From an uncultured Opitutales bacterium (lineage in GTDB: Bacteria; Verrucomicrobiota; Verrucomicrobiia; Opitutales; Seribacteraceae): a DNA stretch of 64,000 nt. The notes under the pieces are model-generated. The model searched no databases. It saw only the letters and a program-made list of their open reading frames with translations, and had not been told where the DNA came from. This document shows, piece by piece, positions 42,971 through 52,955 of this stretch. The DNA is taken from assembly GCA_943789375.1 (NCBI GenBank), contig CALSTX010000002.1, forward strand, positions 62,001 to 126,000, in the 5' to 3' direction. How positions within the stretch are numbered: the first letter of the stretch is position 1; the number at the start of each line of letters is the position of its first letter. Position numbers and translations under genes: made by a program.

Positions 42971-43845
42971 CACTCAGACTGGGTAGGCGTAAGATTTGGG
43001 GGAGTGTTTTCCTCTTTACTATCAGTAGTCTTCGAGTTCACTACACTCAGACTTAGGATAGCAATGAAAAATAAAGCAATGCATGATTTCGCAAACCTTG
43101 AACCAAAAAGTTTATTTCCCATACGGAGAAGAAATAAAAGAATATAACCAAGCCAAAGTGCGATGGTAATCACAAGCTTGGATGAAGTTACAAACTCTGG
43201 TTGCTTTGCCCAATGCATACCTCCGACAATCATCGAAAGAGTTAGAAAGAAAACGCCAACTGAAAGCAGGCGATAACTTGCATGCTCCAAATCGTTTATG
43301 GGGGGCAAAAAGGAACCCAACTGGTTTGACTTCCTTGAAAGTAGAGTTTGACGCTGGATAATGTACATGAAGCAGACGACAGCAAGCAGCGAAAAAATAC
43401 CATAACTGAAAATTGCGATGGAAGCATGCAGCTCAATCCAGGGGTCAGAAAACAGACGACTGTAATTATCCTCCAACCAGTAGTGATTATCGGCAGATGC
43501 AATACTGAGTGTGAGCCATCCTGCGCACATCGATATCCCTGCACAAAAAGTACCCAATAAATTAAGCCGCCAAAGAATCCTCAGGATCAAGTAAGTAATA
43601 ATTAAAGACCAGAGAATAAATTGTACCCTCTCGAGGGTATTTCCAAGTGGACACCCGTGCACATCAAGACCACGAAGATAAAGGGCTCGGGTATGGAAAA
43701 TGAATCCACATATAATTGAAATTAATGGGGTTTCTCGAAACGGATGAAATTCAGTTTTAAAAGGCTTAAAAAATCCAAAGAGGAGTGCTAAACCATAAAA
43801 GCCACCCGCTAACCAGAGGAGGTCTCTAGCTTCATTAATATTCAC
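42970..43845 (-). CDS. hemX: HemX/CcsA-like cytochrome c assembly membrane protein
   Basis: The 291-residue product has about eight hydrophobic helices and belongs to the CcmC/CcsA/HemX group, with the conserved SDPWIELHASIAIFSYGIFS segment. The WxWD haem-handling motif of CcsA is not evident, so the HemX/YpjD branch fits better. In Bacillus HemX lies beside hemA and lowers HemA levels. Here it directly precedes hemA with a one-base overlap, which suggests a similar link. Confidence 0.85.
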   Translation of the reverse strand: MNINEARDLLWLAGGFYGLALLFGFFKPFKTEFHPFRETPLISIICGFIFHTRALYLRGLDVHGCPLGNTLERVQFILWSLIITYLILRILWRLNLLGTFCAGISMCAGWLTLSIASADNHYWLEDNYSRLFSDPWIELHASIAIFSYGIFSLLAVVCFMYIIQRQTLLSRKSNQLGSFLPPINDLEHASYRLLSVGVFFLTLSMIVGGMHWAKQPEFVTSSKLVITIALWLGYILLFLLRMGNKLFGSRFAKSCIALFFIAILSLSVVNSKTTDSKEENTPPNLTPTQSE

Positions 43846-43893
43846 TGTGCAAACGAAACAGTTAAAATTAAAAGTTTTAGAAAAGGTGGTGGA

Positions 43894-45018
43894 TTACATC
43901 ACTGCCTCAGTTTGCCTGAGGGGTTTTGAACCAAAATATTCTCTCATTGATGCACAGTCAGAACCTTCACAGTTCACACAACACGGGCGGATGGATGAAT
44001 TGAATCCCCCATTCATATGCTCGACAACAAGTTGAGCACACAGATCAATGAATTTTTCTTCCATATTAAAACAGTCAACCCTGGCAAAGTGATCAACCAC
44101 TTCATCCGCATAACCACGAAATTCGATATCTATTTCGTCAAGGGTTTCAATGTGGTCGGTGGTGAAGGCAATGGGGACCATTAAAATTGCTTTTTGTTTA
44201 GTTTCCGCAATTACCTGAGGAGTGGAAGGGGTAAGCCATTTTGTTCTTTGCGGTCCAACTTTACTCTGCCATGCCAAGGCACCCTCATGCTTCATTCCAT
44301 TTGCTTGCAAGACCTTCTCTATTCTATCGACGGAGCCTTGAATTTCCTCGTTGTATTTATCGCCTTTTTCAAGGCAGTAGGACTCAGGTAGGCTGTGAGC
44401 AGAATAGATGATTCGAATGTCTTCATCTTGTAAGTCATGGTCATTTTTCATTTCCTCAAACTTTCTTTGCACAAGCATGGCCCACAATTCAGTGTAATCC
44501 GTACGGTCCCACCATTGATCAATTACTGATATTTTGTTCTGGAAGTCTGCATTTTGTTTTTTATCCAACCAACGGTACGCGTCGCAGAACGAAGAGCCAC
44601 TCGTGCAACAACTATGTTGGGGATATTGTGAGAAAAGAATAATTTTTTCAGCTTGTTGGTATTTCTTAATCATTTCCCCGGGCCTAGGAGAGATATAGCG
44701 AAAACCAGAGACACAAACATGAGGTGCGGATTCTGGGTTAATTTGATCCAGCTTTTTGGCAATCTCAACGCTTTGACTTTCCATGATAGCCTTGGTTGGT
44801 GAGTATTGTCCGATTTCTTCGTAACGTTCCTGGATTTTTGGGGTTCTTCGCCAGGCAATAAATCGGCCAAGAACTTTCTGCAAAGGTAATTTTAAAAGCT
44901 CACGGTCTTGAAAAAGTTCTTTTAGATAGGGGTGTATCTCCTCTTTATTTTGGGGACCACCCATATTTAGAAGAATGATAAGTGTTTTCACAGGATTATC
45001 TGTTTTCGTTGAATTCAT
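43894..45018 (-). CDS. hemH: Ferrochelatase with C-terminal cysteine cluster
   Basis: Ferrochelatase inserts iron into protoporphyrin (or coproporphyrin) to finish haem. The 374-residue product begins MNSTKTDNPVKTLIILLNMG at ATG 45018; the open frame upstream to 45129 is not conserved-looking. Key blocks are LLNMGGPQ, LFSQYPQHSCCTSGS, YSAHSLPESY and VPIAFTTDHIETLDEID with the conserved His and Glu. The tail carries CCVNCEGSDC near residue 350, like the [2Fe-2S]-binding tails of metazoan and some bacterial ferrochelatases. It is 48 bases before hemX. Confidence 0.95.
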   Translation of the reverse strand: MNSTKTDNPVKTLIILLNMGGPQNKEEIHPYLKELFQDRELLKLPLQKVLGRFIAWRRTPKIQERYEEIGQYSPTKAIMESQSVEIAKKLDQINPESAPHVCVSGFRYISPRPGEMIKKYQQAEKIILFSQYPQHSCCTSGSSFCDAYRWLDKKQNADFQNKISVIDQWWDRTDYTELWAMLVQRKFEEMKNDHDLQDEDIRIIYSAHSLPESYCLEKGDKYNEEIQGSVDRIEKVLQANGMKHEGALAWQSKVGPQRTKWLTPSTPQVIAETKQKAILMVPIAFTTDHIETLDEIDIEFRGYADEVVDHFARVDCFNMEEKFIDLCAQLVVEHMNGGFNSSIRPCCVNCEGSDCASMREYFGSKPLRQTEAVM

Positions 45019-45109
45019 GGTGACAAATGAGATAAAAGTATAGATTATTAATATCAGTTTGTTTTGACAGAGGCAATCTTTCCGAAGGAAATGAGTAAGA
45101 AAAAAGACA

Positions 45110-46453
45110 TTAAGTAATGTCAGCCTCAATGCAGTTTGGTAGGGAAACGCCAGAGAGAGCAGAACCAGAAAAATATAGACCTTTGTTTAAGGAAGATATT
45201 TCTTTTGCAGCTTTTACTCGGAGACTCATCTTTTTGTCTGGTAATGGAATGCTTTGTTTCCATCTTTTGATGTGCCTGAAAGTCGGTTCACTTGTCATTC
45301 CAAGTAAGCTAGAAAGATCTTTTTCCACTGCCGCATAAATCTGCTCATCCTCGGCAAGTGCAAGTTCGGGCATTCTTTCTCCTCCCACAAAAGTTGTCAG
45401 TAGTACTTTTCCTTTGGGGGCACGATTTTCAAAAAGTGTGCTAGAAAACAAAGTTCCTAGAATAGAAAGTTTTTCTTTTTCGGGTACCAAAAAGCCAAAC
45501 CCATCAAGGTTATGACTGATCTCTTCTCTGTCCATTCCAAAAAAAACCATACTAAGCGGAAAATGGGTTACCTGCATTAAGTTTGTAAAGTTTTCCTGCC
45601 CTTTAATATTTTCCCAATCAATATTCGAAATTTGATCAACTGGGATCGTGGAAATGACTTCATCACATAGAAATTCAGAAATATTTCCTGCTTGGTTGAC
45701 GCTTTTAACTTTCCATCCTTTACCCAGGTTAGTTACTGAAGTTACAGATTCGCTTGTATAAACATGGTCTTGGGCCAAATTTTTTTGAATGAGTACAGCC
45801 AATTGGTTCATTCCTTCTGGAAATGATAGGAGTCGAGTCTTGGGTATTTTCTTTTTTGAATTTTTACCTTTTACCATCCCAATCAAAAGAGAACGATATT
45901 GTTCCTCCATCCTGAACAGGGCAGGGAATGCATTAGCTAGGTTGAGAGTCTCTGGATCCGAAGCATAAATACCTGAAATAAATGGATTTCCACAATAGTC
46001 CAAAGCTTCTTTTCCAAGTCTTCTAGATATAAAGGAAGCCACCGTTTCCATTCCATCCTGGTTTCCTTTGGGAATAAAGGGTTCTAGACACATGCGTAAT
46101 TTGCCAAGAGGACTAAGGAAAGAACTTGATAAAAAAGAGGTGAAGTTGAGGGGTAGGGAAACAAGCTTTTGATTTCTAACAATAAAGCGTTTATTTGCAT
46201 TTGGATTTGCATCTAATGCATATTTTAGGACTCCCATATCTTCGAGGATATCACTTGTTTCTTGATTCCGAAGACTTAGGGTATTGGCTCCGTAATCTAG
46301 AAGGTATCCATTTTTTTGTTCAGATTGCAAAACCCCTCCAAGTTGAGGACTTGATTCAATCAGAGTTATTTCATGCCCTTGACGCATTTTCTTCCACGCA
46401 GTCGATAAACCACTTAGCCCTCCACCAAGAATACAAATCTTTTTATTTTTCAT
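45110..46453 (-). CDS. hemG: Protoporphyrinogen/coproporphyrinogen oxidase, HemY/HemG FAD type
   Basis: This 447-residue FAD enzyme oxidises protoporphyrinogen IX (or coproporphyrinogen III) to the porphyrin. It has the dinucleotide loop CILGGGLSGLSTAW, GGVLQSEQKNGYLLDYGANT, and the C-terminal FAD block GLYFSGSALSGVSLPNCIE. It is the first gene of the haem unit hemG-hemH-hemX-hemA. Whether the route is protoporphyrin or coproporphyrin dependent cannot be read from this gene alone. Confidence 0.93.
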   Translation of the reverse strand: MKNKKICILGGGLSGLSTAWKKMRQGHEITLIESSPQLGGVLQSEQKNGYLLDYGANTLSLRNQETSDILEDMGVLKYALDANPNANKRFIVRNQKLVSLPLNFTSFLSSSFLSPLGKLRMCLEPFIPKGNQDGMETVASFISRRLGKEALDYCGNPFISGIYASDPETLNLANAFPALFRMEEQYRSLLIGMVKGKNSKKKIPKTRLLSFPEGMNQLAVLIQKNLAQDHVYTSESVTSVTNLGKGWKVKSVNQAGNISEFLCDEVISTIPVDQISNIDWENIKGQENFTNLMQVTHFPLSMVFFGMDREEISHNLDGFGFLVPEKEKLSILGTLFSSTLFENRAPKGKVLLTTFVGGERMPELALAEDEQIYAAVEKDLSSLLGMTSEPTFRHIKRWKQSIPLPDKKMSLRVKAAKEISSLNKGLYFSGSALSGVSLPNCIEADIT

Positions 46454-46505
46454 CGATTATGATTTTGGCTTGTGGCATTGATAAAGGTTTAGAGAATGAA
46501 TAGGT

Positions 46506-46727
46506 ATGATGGATGAATTAAAAAGCAGTTTGTATTTGATTACAAATCCGAAGGAAGCAAAGCCTGGTGAGTTAGTTGCTGCCTTACAAGCGTTGGATGA
46601 TCATGTGAAAACTTCGAGCGCTGAAATACACCCTCGCTTATTACATTTTCTTCAAAAAAGAAGTTATCAAAAAGCTTGGACTTGGTTACATGGAGGAGAA
46701 CCTGAAAAAGGAACCTGTGGGAAATGA
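46506..46727 (+). CDS. Small hypothetical protein coupled to an SUI1-like factor
   Basis: The 73-residue product (MMDELKSSLYLITNPKEAKP start) appears helical, has a His-rich middle (HPRLLHFLQKRSYQKAWTWL) and ends in EPEKGTCGK. Its TGA overlaps the ATG of the SUI1-like gene, so the two are translationally coupled. I do not know a function. It is divergent from hemG across 52 bases. Confidence 0.75.
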   Translation: MMDELKSSLYLITNPKEAKPGELVAALQALDDHVKTSSAEIHPRLLHFLQKRSYQKAWTWLHGGEPEKGTCGK

Positions 46728-47155
46728 GTAAAAAAGATCGTAGAAATAAGAAAATTGTCCTTGAAACGAGCAATGATTTTGGGACCAGCCCTTTTTCTTC
46801 TATCAACGTTGAAGGGTTATCCACTTTTGTACCCCAAGAGAAAACCTTGGAAACTGATGGATTCAGCACGCCAGAAAGAAAGGTTGTAAAAAGTGAGAAA
46901 ATTGGCCAAGGAGAGCGTTTGGAGATTCGAAGGGAAAAAAGTGGGCGCGGAGGGAAAACAGTCACAACAGTTAAGCCATTTCCCAGCTACATCGGCCAAG
47001 CCCAAAAGGGGAAACTGTTAAAAAAATTAAAAAGCACCTTAGGGACCGGTGGTACTTGGAATCAACAGACAATGGAATTGCAAGGAGACAAAAGAGAAGA
47101 AATTTTTGCTTGGATGCAAGCGTCTGGGTTTAAGCCTGTATTTGCTGGTGGGTAA
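46724..47155 (+). CDS. SUI1/eIF1-like translation initiation factor
   Basis: The 143-residue product has an extended polar N-terminus and a C-terminal SUI1 domain (about 65-140): RREKSGRGGKTVTTVKPF, LKSTLGTGGTWN, and MELQGDKREEIFAWMQASGF. The fold is shared with eIF1 and bacterial YciH, which bind the small ribosomal subunit and influence start selection. The bacterial members are not essential in E. coli. It is convergent with tatA. Confidence 0.9.
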   Translation: MSKKDRRNKKIVLETSNDFGTSPFSSINVEGLSTFVPQEKTLETDGFSTPERKVVKSEKIGQGERLEIRREKSGRGGKTVTTVKPFPSYIGQAQKGKLLKKLKSTLGTGGTWNQQTMELQGDKREEIFAWMQASGFKPVFAGG

Positions 47156-47175
47156 TTACCCTCTACCCAAACAAT

Positions 47176-47475
47176 TTAGGTAGTCTGCTTTTCTTGCTCT
47201 TTATTTTCTGATTCAGTAGGAACTGAATCTTTAACTGAGGAATCTTCTTTTTTGAAATCATGATCCTCTAAGGGTTCCTGGTTCATGACTTCATTTATGT
47301 CTTGTTCCCATTCACTTTTTGCATTTTTAAATTCTTTAACACCTTTACCCAAGGAACGAAAAAGCTCAGGTACTTTCTTGGCACCAAAAAGTAGCAAAAC
47401 AATTAGGAAAATAAGGATGATTTCCCCGCCACCAAAGTTTCCAATGAAAGCAAGGTATGATGTAGGTAAGTTCAT
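47176..47475 (-). CDS. tatA: Sec-independent translocase component TatA/E
   Basis: TatA forms the pore-like part of the twin-arginine exporter. The 99-residue product starts with a short periplasmic end and one helix (GGGEIILIFLIVLLLFGA), then the FGAKKVPELFRSLGKG hinge and amphipathic helix, and an acidic Lys/Glu/Ser tail. The start at 47475 is used; an upstream ATG at 47511 would add 12 unconserved residues. tatB/tatC are not in the window. Confidence 0.92.
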   Translation of the reverse strand: MNLPTSYLAFIGNFGGGEIILIFLIVLLLFGAKKVPELFRSLGKGVKEFKNAKSEWEQDINEVMNQEPLEDHDFKKEDSSVKDSVPTESENKEQEKQTT

Positions 47476-47553
47476 AGCGTACAAACTAGTGTTGAGAGAA
47501 CTTTGAGGCAACTAATTTAACCATAAATGGTACAAGAAAAAATCTTATGCCTC

Positions 47554-49524
47554 TTACAATCCAAGTTGCCGCAAGGCTTCTGGTTTCGGCTTATTGACAG
47601 AACTTTGGTCAGCCTCAAAGAAACCGTGAAGTTGTCGAATCCGTGTCGGGTGCCTCATTTTTCTTAGAGCTTTTGCTTCAATTTGACGAATTCGTTCACG
47701 GGTGACTTTAAATTGTCGTCCTACTTCTTCCAGTGTTCGGCTGTACCCATCCTTGAGACCAAAGCGTAGCGAGAGCACATTCCGCTCTCTTTCAGTCAGA
47801 GAGTCTAAAACATCCAAGATCTTTTCTCTTAAAAGCGAGTAAGCTGTCATGTCGTAGGGATTCTCTGCACCTTTGTCTTCAATGAAATCACCAAAGTTTG
47901 TATCATCGCTATCTCCAACTGGACTCTGCAAAGAGATGGGCTGTTGTGCCATTTTCATGATACTTTGAACTTTATCCAGAGGTAACCCCATTTCAGTAGC
48001 AACTTCGTCAGGAGTAGGTTCATGTCCAAGTTCTTGTAATAATTGCTTTTGTACCTGCATCACCTTATTAAGGGTTTCAATCATGTGGACCGGAATCCGG
48101 ATTGTACGGGCTTGATCAGCAATCGATCGGGTAATTGCTTGCCGAATCCACCAAGTGGCATAGGTGGAAAATTTATACCCTCTGCGGTATTCAAATTTTT
48201 CAACCGCTTTCATGAGCCCCATATTTCCTTCCTGAATCAGATCTAGGAAAGATAAGCCACGGTTGGTGTATTTTTTTGCAATCGAAATAACTAAACGCAA
48301 GTTAGCCTCCACCATTTCAGTCTTAGCCTTGTGAGCGAGCCGCATGTAGCGGCGAAGGTCGCGTATGAGTTGAGCTAGTTCGGTCGGATCCATTCTGAAT
48401 TTCGACTTCGCCTCCTCTAATTCAGCGTAAACGCGCTCCATTTTAACCCCTTTTCGTTTGACCTTAACTGTGTCTTTTTTAGCCAATTCCAAATTGTTTA
48501 CATTTCTAGTAATTGCTTTCAATTCTGGACCTACTAGCTGTAAAAAGTCTTCGAAAATCTTGAGCTTCAGGCAGCATTTTTTGAATATGGGAGCAAGTTC
48601 ACTAACGAAATTATTAAAGCGCGTGGTTGAGCGCTTTCGTTGGGTGTCGTTTGTTGCAGCCTCAATACTCTTCCAGGACTTATCAATTTTCTTGTGAAGG
48701 TCTTCAAGGGCAATCAATTGCTTGGCAAGATTCTTGAAGTAGGTTTCTCGGCTATCAATTTTCTTGTCAAGAACGACCCGGTCAAATCTTTCTTCTCTAG
48801 ACAAAAGCTTGCGGCAAATATCCATTTGAAATTCGGTGGTAAGTGAAACCGAATAAATAATTTTGAGGGCAGAGCTTTCTGCCGATTCAATTCTCTTGGA
48901 AATATCAACTTCTTCTTCTCTGGAAAGAAGAGGAACCTGCCCCATTTGTTTCAGATACATGCGAACTGGGTCGTCGAGCATGTCACTCTGATTAGAACGA
49001 GCAGTTTCCTCTTCGTTTTCCTCTTTTTTCTTCTTGAACTTTTCTACTTCAGCAGAATCTAGAAGTTTAATCTCGAGGTTATTAAAAATTGAAATTACAT
49101 TCTGCAGTTCCTCGGGTTGAGTCGCAATTTCTGGAAGTGCAGTATCAACATCTTTATAAGTTAAAAAACCTTGTTCTCTGGACAAATGAATAAGTTCTCG
49201 CACTTTTTCATTCATCTCATCGTTAAGGGCATGGGGTTCGACATTTTTTTTCAATGTCTTTGCGACTTCTTTAGCCGATGACTTAAGGGCTCTAACCGTT
49301 GTTGATTTTGAAGACTTCGGCGCGGGCTTCTCTTTGGTGGACGTTTTTTGGGCCTCGGCTTTACCTTTTGTCGTTGTCGACTTCTTAGCTTTGCTTACGG
49401 TTTTTTTGGCTGCTGGTTTATTTTTCAAATGGTCAGATTTTTTCGCTTTTGCTTTTGGCGCTACAGATTTGACCACAGCTGGCTTTGTTTTACTCGTTGA
49501 TTTACGGGGCTTTGATGTTGGCAT
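47554..49524 (-). CDS. rpoD: RNA polymerase primary sigma factor RpoD with a Lys/Ala/Pro-rich N-terminal extension
   Basis: This 656-residue group 1 sigma factor contains region 1.1 (about 108-165), region 1.2 ([21 protein letters not shown]), a long non-conserved region, region 2 ([40 protein letters not shown] with [10 protein letters not shown] for -10 melting), region 3, and region 4 ([30 protein letters not shown]). The first 95 residues are basic and rich in Lys, Ala, Ser, Thr and Pro, like histone H1 tails. It follows dnaG by eight bases, preserving the dnaG-rpoD macromolecular-synthesis order. Confidence 0.97.
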   Translation of the reverse strand: MPTSKPRKSTSKTKPAVVKSVAPKAKAKKSDHLKNKPAAKKTVSKAKKSTTTKGKAEAQKTSTKEKPAPKSSKSTTVRALKSSAKEVAKTLKKNVEPHALNDEMNEKVRELIHLSREQGFLTYKDVDTALPEIATQPEELQNVISIFNNLEIKLLDSAEVEKFKKKKEENEEETARSNQSDMLDDPVRMYLKQMGQVPLLSREEEVDISKRIESAESSALKIIYSVSLTTEFQMDICRKLLSREERFDRVVLDKKIDSRETYFKNLAKQLIALEDLHKKIDKSWKSIEAATNDTQRKRSTTRFNNFVSELAPIFKKCCLKLKIFEDFLQLVGPELKAITRNVNNLELAKKDTVKVKRKGVKMERVYAELEEAKSKFRMDPTELAQLIRDLRRYMRLAHKAKTEMVEANLRLVISIAKKYTNRGLSFLDLIQEGNMGLMKAVEKFEYRRGYKFSTYATWWIRQAITRSIADQARTIRIPVHMIETLNKVMQVQKQLLQELGHEPTPDEVATEMGLPLDKVQSIMKMAQQPISLQSPVGDSDDTNFGDFIEDKGAENPYDMTAYSLLREKILDVLDSLTERERNVLSLRFGLKDGYSRTLEEVGRQFKVTRERIRQIEAKALRKMRHPTRIRQLHGFFEADQSSVNKPKPEALRQLGL

Positions 49525-49532
49525 GGAAAGTA

Positions 49533-51395
49533 TTAATTCGTGGATGATGAAAAAGATAAAGTGGGAGGAGAGTTACGCTGTTTTCTAATTTCTTTCAATT
49601 CATTCCTCAGGTCGATAAGTGTAGATGATTCGGCAGTAGAAATTTGCAGGCGAGAGCGAATAGAAAGTTCTCTTTCTTTGGAACTTCGTAAAAAAAGTAC
49701 GGCCAAGCACTCGTTGGCAAGTTGAAGGGAAGACTCATTTTCTTTGGTGTCAGCGTCGCTAAATAGGCAACGATGGAAAGAATTGCGTTCATCATCATCA
49801 TCGAGGAGGTCTTCCATGTGGCTAACCTCCATGGGACCGTCTGCTTTGATTTCAGCAAGTATCTTGGCCAAAATACGACCAGAGACATTGTTGAAATTAA
49901 GCCATGTTGGCTCGATAAGGTAGGCAAGTGGCCCGGCGATCCGATCGTCATGCAAAAGAATATATAATAAATCATCTTCTACATTTGTCAATCGTACAGG
50001 TCCTTTAATTTCTGATTTTTTGCTTGTAGGTTCGGCGTTCTGAAATTGATATTTTGGTTTTTTATTTCGTTCAAATAAGTCGTAGTCTTTCTTTACTGCT
50101 TCGTTGGAAACACCCAATTGGACACCAAGTTCTTTTAGATGTGTTTCCTTTATCACAAATGAATCCAATTTCGTGAAGGATCGGAACATAAAATCACATA
50201 TATTTTTTCTGATATTTGGATTATGGCGGTCCTCTTGATCCGCAAAGTTTTCCACAACATATTGTACCATGGAAGTAGATGCAGATAGAATTTCTGATAG
50301 TTTAGCTTTACCAAATTCCAAGAGGATTTGATCGGGATCACTACCTTGGGGGAGGGTGGCAAAGCGGGCGTTTAATCCACACTCCATAAAAATAGACACA
50401 TACTTAAGGCCCGCTTTTCTTCCAGCTTCATCTCCATCGAGCAGACAGATGATATTTCTCGGGTTTGATTTCTTTAACAAACCAGCTTGTGACTCCGTAA
50501 ATGCTGTGCCCTGAGGAGCAATTACTGTTTCAAAACCTTCGATGTAACACCGAATCGCATCGAGTTGGCCTTCAACCAGTAAAAAGTCCTGATCTTGTTT
50601 GAGGGCTTTATTAGCAAGATGTAAATTAAAAAGGATCTGACTTTTTTGGAAAATAGTTGTTTCTGGTGAATTTATATATTTGGGTGCTTTTTTGTCTCCC
50701 CATTCAGGTGTTACCGACAATTTACGGGCGGTAAAACCACAAATTCGTCCTAATTTTTCGTAAATTGGAATCATCAGTCTACCTTGGAAATTAGCAACCA
50801 ATTTCCCTTGTCTTAGTTTTTCCCGAAAAAGTCCTGCTTTGGAAAGAATTTCCTTAGAGAAGCCTTGGCTAGCCAAGTGATCCCCAAGAGAAAATTCATT
50901 CGTGGGAGCATATCCTATCCCAAAAGCTTCCGCTGTTTTTTTATCAAATTTTCTCTCTTGGACCCAATATTCCCATGCAACCGTGCTTTCAGTAGACTTT
51001 GCTTTCAGTTGTTGCATAAACCACTTCATAGCCTCTTCATGGATGGCATGCAGTTCAGCCCGAATTGACTTAACAAAGGGCTTGGAATGATCCCCTTTTT
51101 CATATCGTAGCGGAATGCCGAATCGTTGTGATAAAAACTCAAGTGCCTCTTGAAAATCAAGATTTTCTAATTTTTGAACAAAGGAAATGGCATCTCCGGT
51201 TTCCCCCGAACTGAAGCATTTAAAGAATCCTTTTTGTGGATGCACATAAAAGGAAGGAGTTTTTTCTTGTTGAAAGGGGCTAAGACCTACCCAACTCGAA
51301 CCACTTTTTTTGAGTTCGACATAGGAGCTGATGAGATCAAAGAGATCAATCCTTTCTTTGAGTTCATTAATAAATCCATCAGCTAGTCTTGGCAT
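49533..51395 (-). CDS. dnaG: DNA primase with degenerate CHC2 zinc site
   Basis: DnaG makes RNA primers at the fork. The 620-residue product has the N-terminal CHC2 region (1-100), the RNA-polymerase core ([30 protein letters not shown]), the TOPRIM site ([13 protein letters not shown] and [12 protein letters not shown]) and a helicase-interaction C-terminus. In the zinc finger, only Cys60 ([11 protein letters not shown]) remains of the usual Cys-x2-His and Cys-x2-Cys ligands: residues 39, 42 and 63 are Ser, Gln and Ser. The fold elements [15 protein letters not shown] are otherwise kept. It lies 23 bases after the TPR lipoprotein gene and eight before rpoD. Confidence 0.96.
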   Translation of the reverse strand: MPRLADGFINELKERIDLFDLISSYVELKKSGSSWVGLSPFQQEKTPSFYVHPQKGFFKCFSSGETGDAISFVQKLENLDFQEALEFLSQRFGIPLRYEKGDHSKPFVKSIRAELHAIHEEAMKWFMQQLKAKSTESTVAWEYWVQERKFDKKTAEAFGIGYAPTNEFSLGDHLASQGFSKEILSKAGLFREKLRQGKLVANFQGRLMIPIYEKLGRICGFTARKLSVTPEWGDKKAPKYINSPETTIFQKSQILFNLHLANKALKQDQDFLLVEGQLDAIRCYIEGFETVIAPQGTAFTESQAGLLKKSNPRNIICLLDGDEAGRKAGLKYVSIFMECGLNARFATLPQGSDPDQILLEFGKAKLSEILSASTSMVQYVVENFADQEDRHNPNIRKNICDFMFRSFTKLDSFVIKETHLKELGVQLGVSNEAVKKDYDLFERNKKPKYQFQNAEPTSKKSEIKGPVRLTNVEDDLLYILLHDDRIAGPLAYLIEPTWLNFNNVSGRILAKILAEIKADGPMEVSHMEDLLDDDDERNSFHRCLFSDADTKENESSLQLANECLAVLFLRSSKERELSIRSRLQISTAESSTLIDLRNELKEIRKQRNSPPTLSFSSSTN

Positions 51396-51418
51396 AGTTA
51401 TTTTGTGAGTAATTGAAA

Positions 51419-52918
51419 TTACAGGGATTGAAGCTTAAATAGTTCCAACTTTGCTTGCTGATATAATCCAGAACTTTCAGGTACCAATTTTAATACCTCA
51501 TTATACAATATGCTAGCAGTTACCGGCATTTTTTCGACTAGGTGATAGCGACGTGCTAATTCCCATAGAATTTCCGTGGACTCGGGAAATAATTCTTTTG
51601 ATTTTTCTAATTCCGCTAAGTATCTCTTGGCCGGTAAAGTTTCCCGAGCTATGCGGAGATAGTCTAGTCGTGTAACTAAGTCGAAAGGATTATGCCTGAT
51701 TGCTTCCAGTATGGTCATTTCGGCTTCCCTTTCTTCTCCCAGTTGAAAATGAGCCTGGGAGCAAAGCCTCCATGCTTCTGCATCTGCTGTATTGGCTTTG
51801 AGGGCTTCGCGAGCATGATACAGCGCTTGTGTGTAACTCGAATTTAAGTAAGCAGTACGACTCTTCTCGAGCGATGATTGCTCAATTTCTTCTTCAGCAG
51901 GTTTGGCAAATGCATCGGCCAAATTAAGAGAAGGGGAGGAGGGAGGTGCGGACAGTGATATGTCGGACTGAATATCGTTTAGGTTTTCTTGAGCATCAGT
52001 AGGAGGGGGAAGCTTTGAACCAGATGAAACGACTCTCTTCTTTACAGGGTTGACTTCCGATAGCAGGGCTTTCGCCAAAACCGAAACTCTTTGTTCATCC
52101 GTTGGAATACCGGCATCAAGGAGGTCGGCAAGCCTTCTTCGCCTTAATAGACTGCTCACTTCAGGGCTAATATCACTTGAGTCAATGCTCCCAGGGTGCG
52201 TTTTTTCAATGGCAAGGCAGAGCGACTCAGTTTGATCTTCATCTTGTTCAATGAGGCTGATTCGCAATAGGCCTAAAAGAGGCTTAGGACTAATTCCGTT
52301 TTCTCTTTTAGCGGATTCACGGAACCAACGGGCAGATTGTGCCCATAACTTTTTATCATAAAAAAGGTTAGCTACAGTTAATGCATCTTCGTGGTTACAA
52401 AGGTCAGGAACTCGGGAAAATGCATTGATGGCTTCCGTTTTTTTATCGGCTTCCGCTAAAAGCCTGGCAAAGGTTAACCAGACATCTTTTTCTTCTGGAA
52501 AATGCCTGAGGAACTTATCAAAATTAATCTCGGCATTCGCTTTATCTCCAGCAAGGAGGTGAGCTTCTGCGGTTTCTAGATGTATTTCTTTGGTCGCACC
52601 ACAGGATACTGCCTGCTCAAAACGAAAAGCAGCTAATGGGTGGTTTTTAATATCCGCTAAGGATCGTCCCAATTGGATAAGGATTTCCTGAGAATTTGGA
52701 AATTCTTCATTGAGATTCCGGAGAAGTCGAATTGCACCCTCAGCGTCCCCTTCAATTCGCTTCGAAATCGCTTGAGAGAGATCCGGTTTTTTTTTCTTTT
52801 CAGGTTGGACCGGGACAAAAATTTCGGGTTTTTCTTCTAACGGCTCATCACAACCAAAAAGCACAAGCATGATTGACCCGTACAAGATGATTGATAAGCA
52901 TAATTTGGCTTGGAGCAT
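51419..52918 (-). CDS. TPR-repeat lipoprotein
   Basis: The 499-residue product has a lipoprotein signal (SIMLVLFGC) and a series of tetratricopeptide-like helical repeats: about residues 55-120, 125-225, and again 350-495, separated by a Ser/Pro-rich linker (about 300-335). These proteins act as scaffolds in the envelope; the partner is unknown. It lies directly upstream of dnaG on the same strand. Confidence 0.82.
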   Translation of the reverse strand: MLQAKLCLSIILYGSIMLVLFGCDEPLEEKPEIFVPVQPEKKKKPDLSQAISKRIEGDAEGAIRLLRNLNEEFPNSQEILIQLGRSLADIKNHPLAAFRFEQAVSCGATKEIHLETAEAHLLAGDKANAEINFDKFLRHFPEEKDVWLTFARLLAEADKKTEAINAFSRVPDLCNHEDALTVANLFYDKKLWAQSARWFRESAKRENGISPKPLLGLLRISLIEQDEDQTESLCLAIEKTHPGSIDSSDISPEVSSLLRRRRLADLLDAGIPTDEQRVSVLAKALLSEVNPVKKRVVSSGSKLPPPTDAQENLNDIQSDISLSAPPSSPSLNLADAFAKPAEEEIEQSSLEKSRTAYLNSSYTQALYHAREALKANTADAEAWRLCSQAHFQLGEEREAEMTILEAIRHNPFDLVTRLDYLRIARETLPAKRYLAELEKSKELFPESTEILWELARRYHLVEKMPVTASILYNEVLKLVPESSGLYQQAKLELFKLQSL

Positions 52919-52955
52919 GAAATGTTTTTTTCAGATGATTTTTAAACGTGAAGCA

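Noticed and set aside
45019-45129. Longer N-terminus for ferrochelatase
   Set aside because: The added residues are hydrophobic and Cys/Leu-rich, unlike the family; the ATG at 45018 fits better.
46540-46965. 141-codon ORF on the minus strand
   Set aside because: It is the antisense shadow of the small hypothetical gene and the SUI1-like gene.
47150-47161. Perfect palindrome GGGTAATTACCC between the SUI1-like gene and tatA as a terminator
   Set aside because: It has no loop or T run; probably chance, partly inside the coding end.
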